Shown here: piece by piece, positions 18,377 through 21,294 of the stretch
How the letters are laid out: each line of letters opens with the position of its first letter
Position numbering within the stretch: position 1 is the first letter of the stretch
NCBI GenBank assembly: GCA_004151065.3
Contig: NWUY0300038459.1
Location: forward strand, 14,871-36,164
From: Larix sibirica
Taxonomy: Eukaryota; Streptophyta; Pinopsida; Pinales; Pinaceae
Reading direction: 5' to 3'
Length of the DNA stretch: 21,294 nt
The notes under the pieces: generated by a model
What the model saw: the letters and a program-made list of their open reading frames with translations, nothing else
Databases searched by the model: none
Told to the model about the DNA's origin: nothing
Position numbers and translations under genes: made by a program

Positions 18377-18559
18377 TCCATCCTTTTAACTCCAATTTTG
18401 TGGTGTATGGTTAGTACTATCCTCCCTCACATATTCTCTACCTTTGGCATACTATCTGAGTCACATGTATCATACTCTCTCTCCATGGAATATTATCTCT
18501 GGAAACCCTAAAGTCCAAAGTGGTGCAGTCTCTCATGGTGCAACCTCCTCTTCTTCAAG

Positions 18560-18975
18560 TTGTCCAATTACCTCTCTGATTGCATGATAATATGCAAATC
18601 CTTCCTCCATGTGAGTGCAACATCCTTAACCTTTCTCTTATGAGTGTGACCTCCCTAACTGTGATGCTACGCAAAATATTTATCCTTACTACCTCCCTGA
18701 CTGTGTGATACTAGGAAGATCCTTCCTGCTTATGAGTGTGACCTCCCTGACTTTGTTATAGTATGCAGATCCTTCTTCCCTATGAGTATGACCTTCTTGA
18801 CTGTGTGATATTATGCATATCCTTTCTCCTTATGACCTCCCTGACTGTGTGATACTATGCAGAGCCTTCATCCTTATGAGTGTGACCTCTCAATCTATGT
18901 GATATTATGCAGAGCCTTCCTACTTGTGAGTGATAATTCCCTATCCTCTCTCTCTATGAGTGTGATCTCTCTGCC
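18560..18975. repeat. Degenerate minisatellite, about 50-bp unit
   Basis: The unit resembles tgagtgtgacctccctgact followed by gtgtgatactatgcagatcc and ttcctcctta. Its acctcc block occurs at about 18570, 18620, 18649, 18691, 18741, 18791, 18835 and 18885, with more degenerate copies to 18975. Spacing is mostly 50 bp, with shortened units of 29, 42 and 44 bp. It lies in the would-be interior of the short-LTR element. Confidence 0.85.
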
Positions 18976-19068
18976 TTAAGCCTTAGGATCCTATATTCTT
19001 TGCATCGCAAGGTTAGTTTTATCACTTGGGTACTCCATTTAAGGGAATTTCCATAATCATTTCCATAT

Positions 19069-19200
19069 TTTGATGCACCGTGAACTAAATGGATAGTGTT
19101 ATCACTTTGCAGACTATAGCTCTGAAGAGAATTATTATCCTTGAGGATCCGACCCTTGTAAATCAATCGTTGTTGATGTGCAAGTTTTGGTGTAACCTTA
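19069..19200 (-). pseudogene. Ubiquilin (DSK2)-like ubiquitin-like domain fragment
   Basis: The minus strand encodes [20 protein letters not shown] and then [18 protein letters not shown]. This is the C-terminal half of a ubiquitin-like fold in the version found at the N-terminus of plant DSK2/ubiquilin proteins ([19 protein letters not shown]-x-H-x-V), which carry ubiquitinated cargo to the proteasome. The first strands of the domain are not recognisable upstream, and the frame continues for about 38 codons after HGASK without similarity before a stop at 18954. There is no STI1 or UBA region. It is a gene fragment or isolated exon. BAG6-type proteins have a related domain, but the [10 protein letters not shown] and SYSLQ wording favours DSK2. 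Confidence 0.7.
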
Positions 19201-20238
19201 AAAGACCAAGAATATCACATTTTTTAGTCAAGAACAACTTAAAAGCCCCAAAAATCATGCATAGCCATAATTCCTCGTTTCATATCTAGTGTCTATTTAA
19301 TATTGAAACCTAGTATTTGTGAAGGCGTAGCATACTGATTCACTAATTTCATACTCCCTACACTATTACAACACAATTTATACCCACTTCTTTTGAAAGG
19401 AAACCAATAAAGTAACTCAAGCCTTTCAATCGTTCTTGCTTAGCTGATCAAGCTTGTAAGTGGTTCAGTATCAACACACACTATTTCAAAATCTAATGCC
19501 ATCAGAGCGAGCCATACAAACCCATACCGACTCAATGTAGATGCTCTGAAAAAGGGGTGGCAATGACTGGTGTCGACTTAATGGAGATGGGACATGGCGG
19601 TGCCTGTAGGCATAATGATCCTCATAAAATATTAATAAATGTCTCCACACTAAATTTTGATATGTTGGTTCACCAAATGTGAATGACTATAACGACATAA
19701 ACATCTCCTAGAAGCAACATAGACCCTCCAAATCTGGTAGACTGCCCAATTAATCTTTGCACTTTTTAAGTTTCGGACTCCATCGCATTTCTATTACTGT
19801 TGGTGTAGAGAGCGTATTGCAAACAATATCAAATATATTGCAGAGATCATTTGTTGACTAGATTTATTATATTGTAGATATTTATATTAGCACATAGACT
19901 ATATTGTAAAGACCATTAAAGAGATATTATATTTCTCATTTCACAAAGAGTGCACTAGCCTATGGTGCCAAGTTTGAACATTGTATTGCATAGATTGTAA
20001 GAAGAGTGTATCTCAAAGATTACCATTATTGTTATTGTATTGTCACAAACAAGGCTACATCATATTATATTATAATTCACTATAGCATATCTTGCACATT
20101 CACAGAGACTGTGTTGTAAGCTTATTGTATTGCAGTACTTGTTGAAAAAAAGTATATTACAGATTGTAAAGCTTGTCAGCGTGTGTTGTCTAGTTTCCAT
20201 TGTTGGGGTAGTTCTCATTGGAAAGGAAAACATACATA
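19201..20238. other. Probable untranslated leader region ahead of the terminal Copia gag
   Basis: No coding region is seen. TGCCATCAGAGCGAGCC at 19497-19513 resembles the iMet primer site TGGTATCAGAGC with two changes, so an LTR may end just before it, though I cannot delimit one. From about 19800 to 20180 the sequence is a scrambled simple repeat rich in attgtaaag, attgcag and tattgta motifs. Confidence 0.35.
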
Positions 20239-21294
20239 ATGGTCAAGGAAGATAAACCACACTATAATATTCAATTATATGTGGGATGGCATTTATGAAG
20301 GAGAAACTATTGAAGGAGCAGATGGTGCTACACCTACAAAACCTATTGTAGACAAATAAATTTCCATATGGAAGAGGAGAGACAAGAAGGCATATGCATT
20401 CATCATTTACATAGTAAGTGAAGAGGTGAGTCATCATATTACACTTGCTAAAAATTCTTAAAATTATTTAAATAAGTTAAAATATTTGCATGACTCACAC
20501 CCAAAATTGGAGCTAATCTAGTTGTTGTTGAAGCTCTTTAACCTAGAGTTGAAGAATAATGATCCCATGGTGGTAGCATATGAAGTTAAATCCATCATGC
20601 ATGAAATTGAATCCATTGGTGTGAAGGTAGACCTTCATCTCACTGCCTTCATCAAGGTCCTCTACCCCACCTATTCCCACTATATTGAGTCACTTCAAGC
20701 TAGTGGCAATCTAAAAGACCTTGATTTTGACACTTTGGTGGAGAGAACTACAGAAAGAGAGAAATCCTTTGGAAAAAAGACAGTTCAACCCATTGAATAT
20801 ATTGCATACCTTGCGCAAAAAAGGAAGAATCAATCAAAAGATTCTTTTAAATGATAAGACAGTAGGAGAGGACATAGAATAAATCATTTCAGAGGAAGGG
20901 GGGGTTGACACAATCACAACAAAAGACCTAATATTCATTGTCTCTAGTGTGGAAAGAATGGACATGGTGAAGAATATTTTTCAAATCCATGGGAGAGGAT
21001 TAAAGATAAGCATGACCATAAGAAGGAAGAAAAATAAAAAGATCTTGATGTGGGTAAACCTCCCGAATCGACTCATTTTATTGTTGCACACTGTAATATT
21101 GGTATAAATGAAGTTTCATTCAATACTTCATTTGCATCTTGAAGAGATACTTGGCGGATTGACATAGGTGTAACCTACCACATAACATTTAGAAGATATT
21201 TTTTTGAATATTTGAATGGCAATGTAGATGGTATAGTGTATTTTGCGGATAAGTCTAGCATCAAACCAAAGGGAATTGGCACCATTAGGCTAAA
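20239..21294 (+). pseudogene. Copia gag and protease, decayed, cut by window end
   Basis: MVKEDKPHYN starts at 20239. After one frame change near 20265 a single frame runs to the window end, with about ten stops. Landmarks in order are DGATPTKP (about 20325), ISIWKRRDKKAYAFI (about 20362), the open stretch 20522-20854 with LLKLFNLELKNNDP and GNLKDLDFDTL, a zinc knuckle at 20939-20980 (CxxC and His present, last Cys is Phe, one stop inside), and the protease block WRIDIGVTYHITFRRYFFEY (from about 21152). In that block the DTG catalytic triad is DIG. It ends at GIGTIRL. The rest of pol lies beyond the window, if it exists. Many changes look like C-to-T or G-to-A. Confidence 0.85.

Noticed and set aside
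18308-18511. Plus-strand 67-codon frame
   Set aside because: It runs across the LTR end and primer binding site, which are non-coding in this type of element.
20243-20437. Minus-strand 64-codon frame
   Set aside because: It is a shadow of the plus-strand Copia gag pseudogene.

Overview
The window reads as nuclear DNA of a seed plant, most likely a conifer. It is AT-rich, has no operon-like gene packing, and I find no intact host gene. It is a graveyard of nested, decayed retroelements. The conifer inference rests mainly on a fragment of an endonuclease-bearing Penelope-like element at 7752-8093. Among plants such elements have been described in conifers only (the Dryad lineage). Conifer-style LINE and Copia remnants fit this.

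Layout: (1) 1-6015 is a direct duplication. Positions 1-2991 recur at 3025-6015, offset exactly 3024 bp, with four differences found by eye. The left copy breaks off at an N (2992), 130 bp into a retrotransposon LTR. (2) 5886-7748 is a short non-coding LTR element with a 391-bp 5' LTR, a tRNA-iMet-type primer site, about 1.2 kb of non-coding interior, a polypurine tract and a truncated 3' LTR. (3) 7752-8093 is the C-terminal end of a Penelope-like GIY-YIG endonuclease, followed by AT-rich simple sequence. (4) About 8590-11184, minus strand, is a decayed L1-type LINE (endonuclease C-terminus, reverse transcriptase with FVDD, part of the 3' domain). (5) 11185-15542, minus strand, is a Copia deletion derivative. 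It has LTRs of about 1.1 kb, an iMet primer site, gag and a protease remnant, but no integrase, RT or RNase H. Its LTRs carry a 59-bp tandem repeat built of hairpins sharing one loop sequence. (6) 15543-17500 holds a second copy of the element's 3' interior end, a tRNA-Leu(UAG) pseudogene at 16061-16140 and little else. (7) 17570-17955, minus strand, is the zinc-binding C-terminal region of another LINE. (8) 18162-19200 holds a 203-bp LTR with primer site, a roughly 50-bp minisatellite and a ubiquilin (DSK2)-like ubiquitin-like domain fragment on the minus strand. (9) 20239-21294, plus strand, is a Copia gag-protease pseudogene that runs off the window.

Nothing here works together as a pathway or system. 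The most interesting items are the Penelope fragment, the shared-loop hairpin array in the Copia LTRs, the near-perfect 3-kb duplication (real or assembly artefact) and the ubiquilin fragment next to an LTR. All family assignments come from reading translated motifs by eye; no database search was run.
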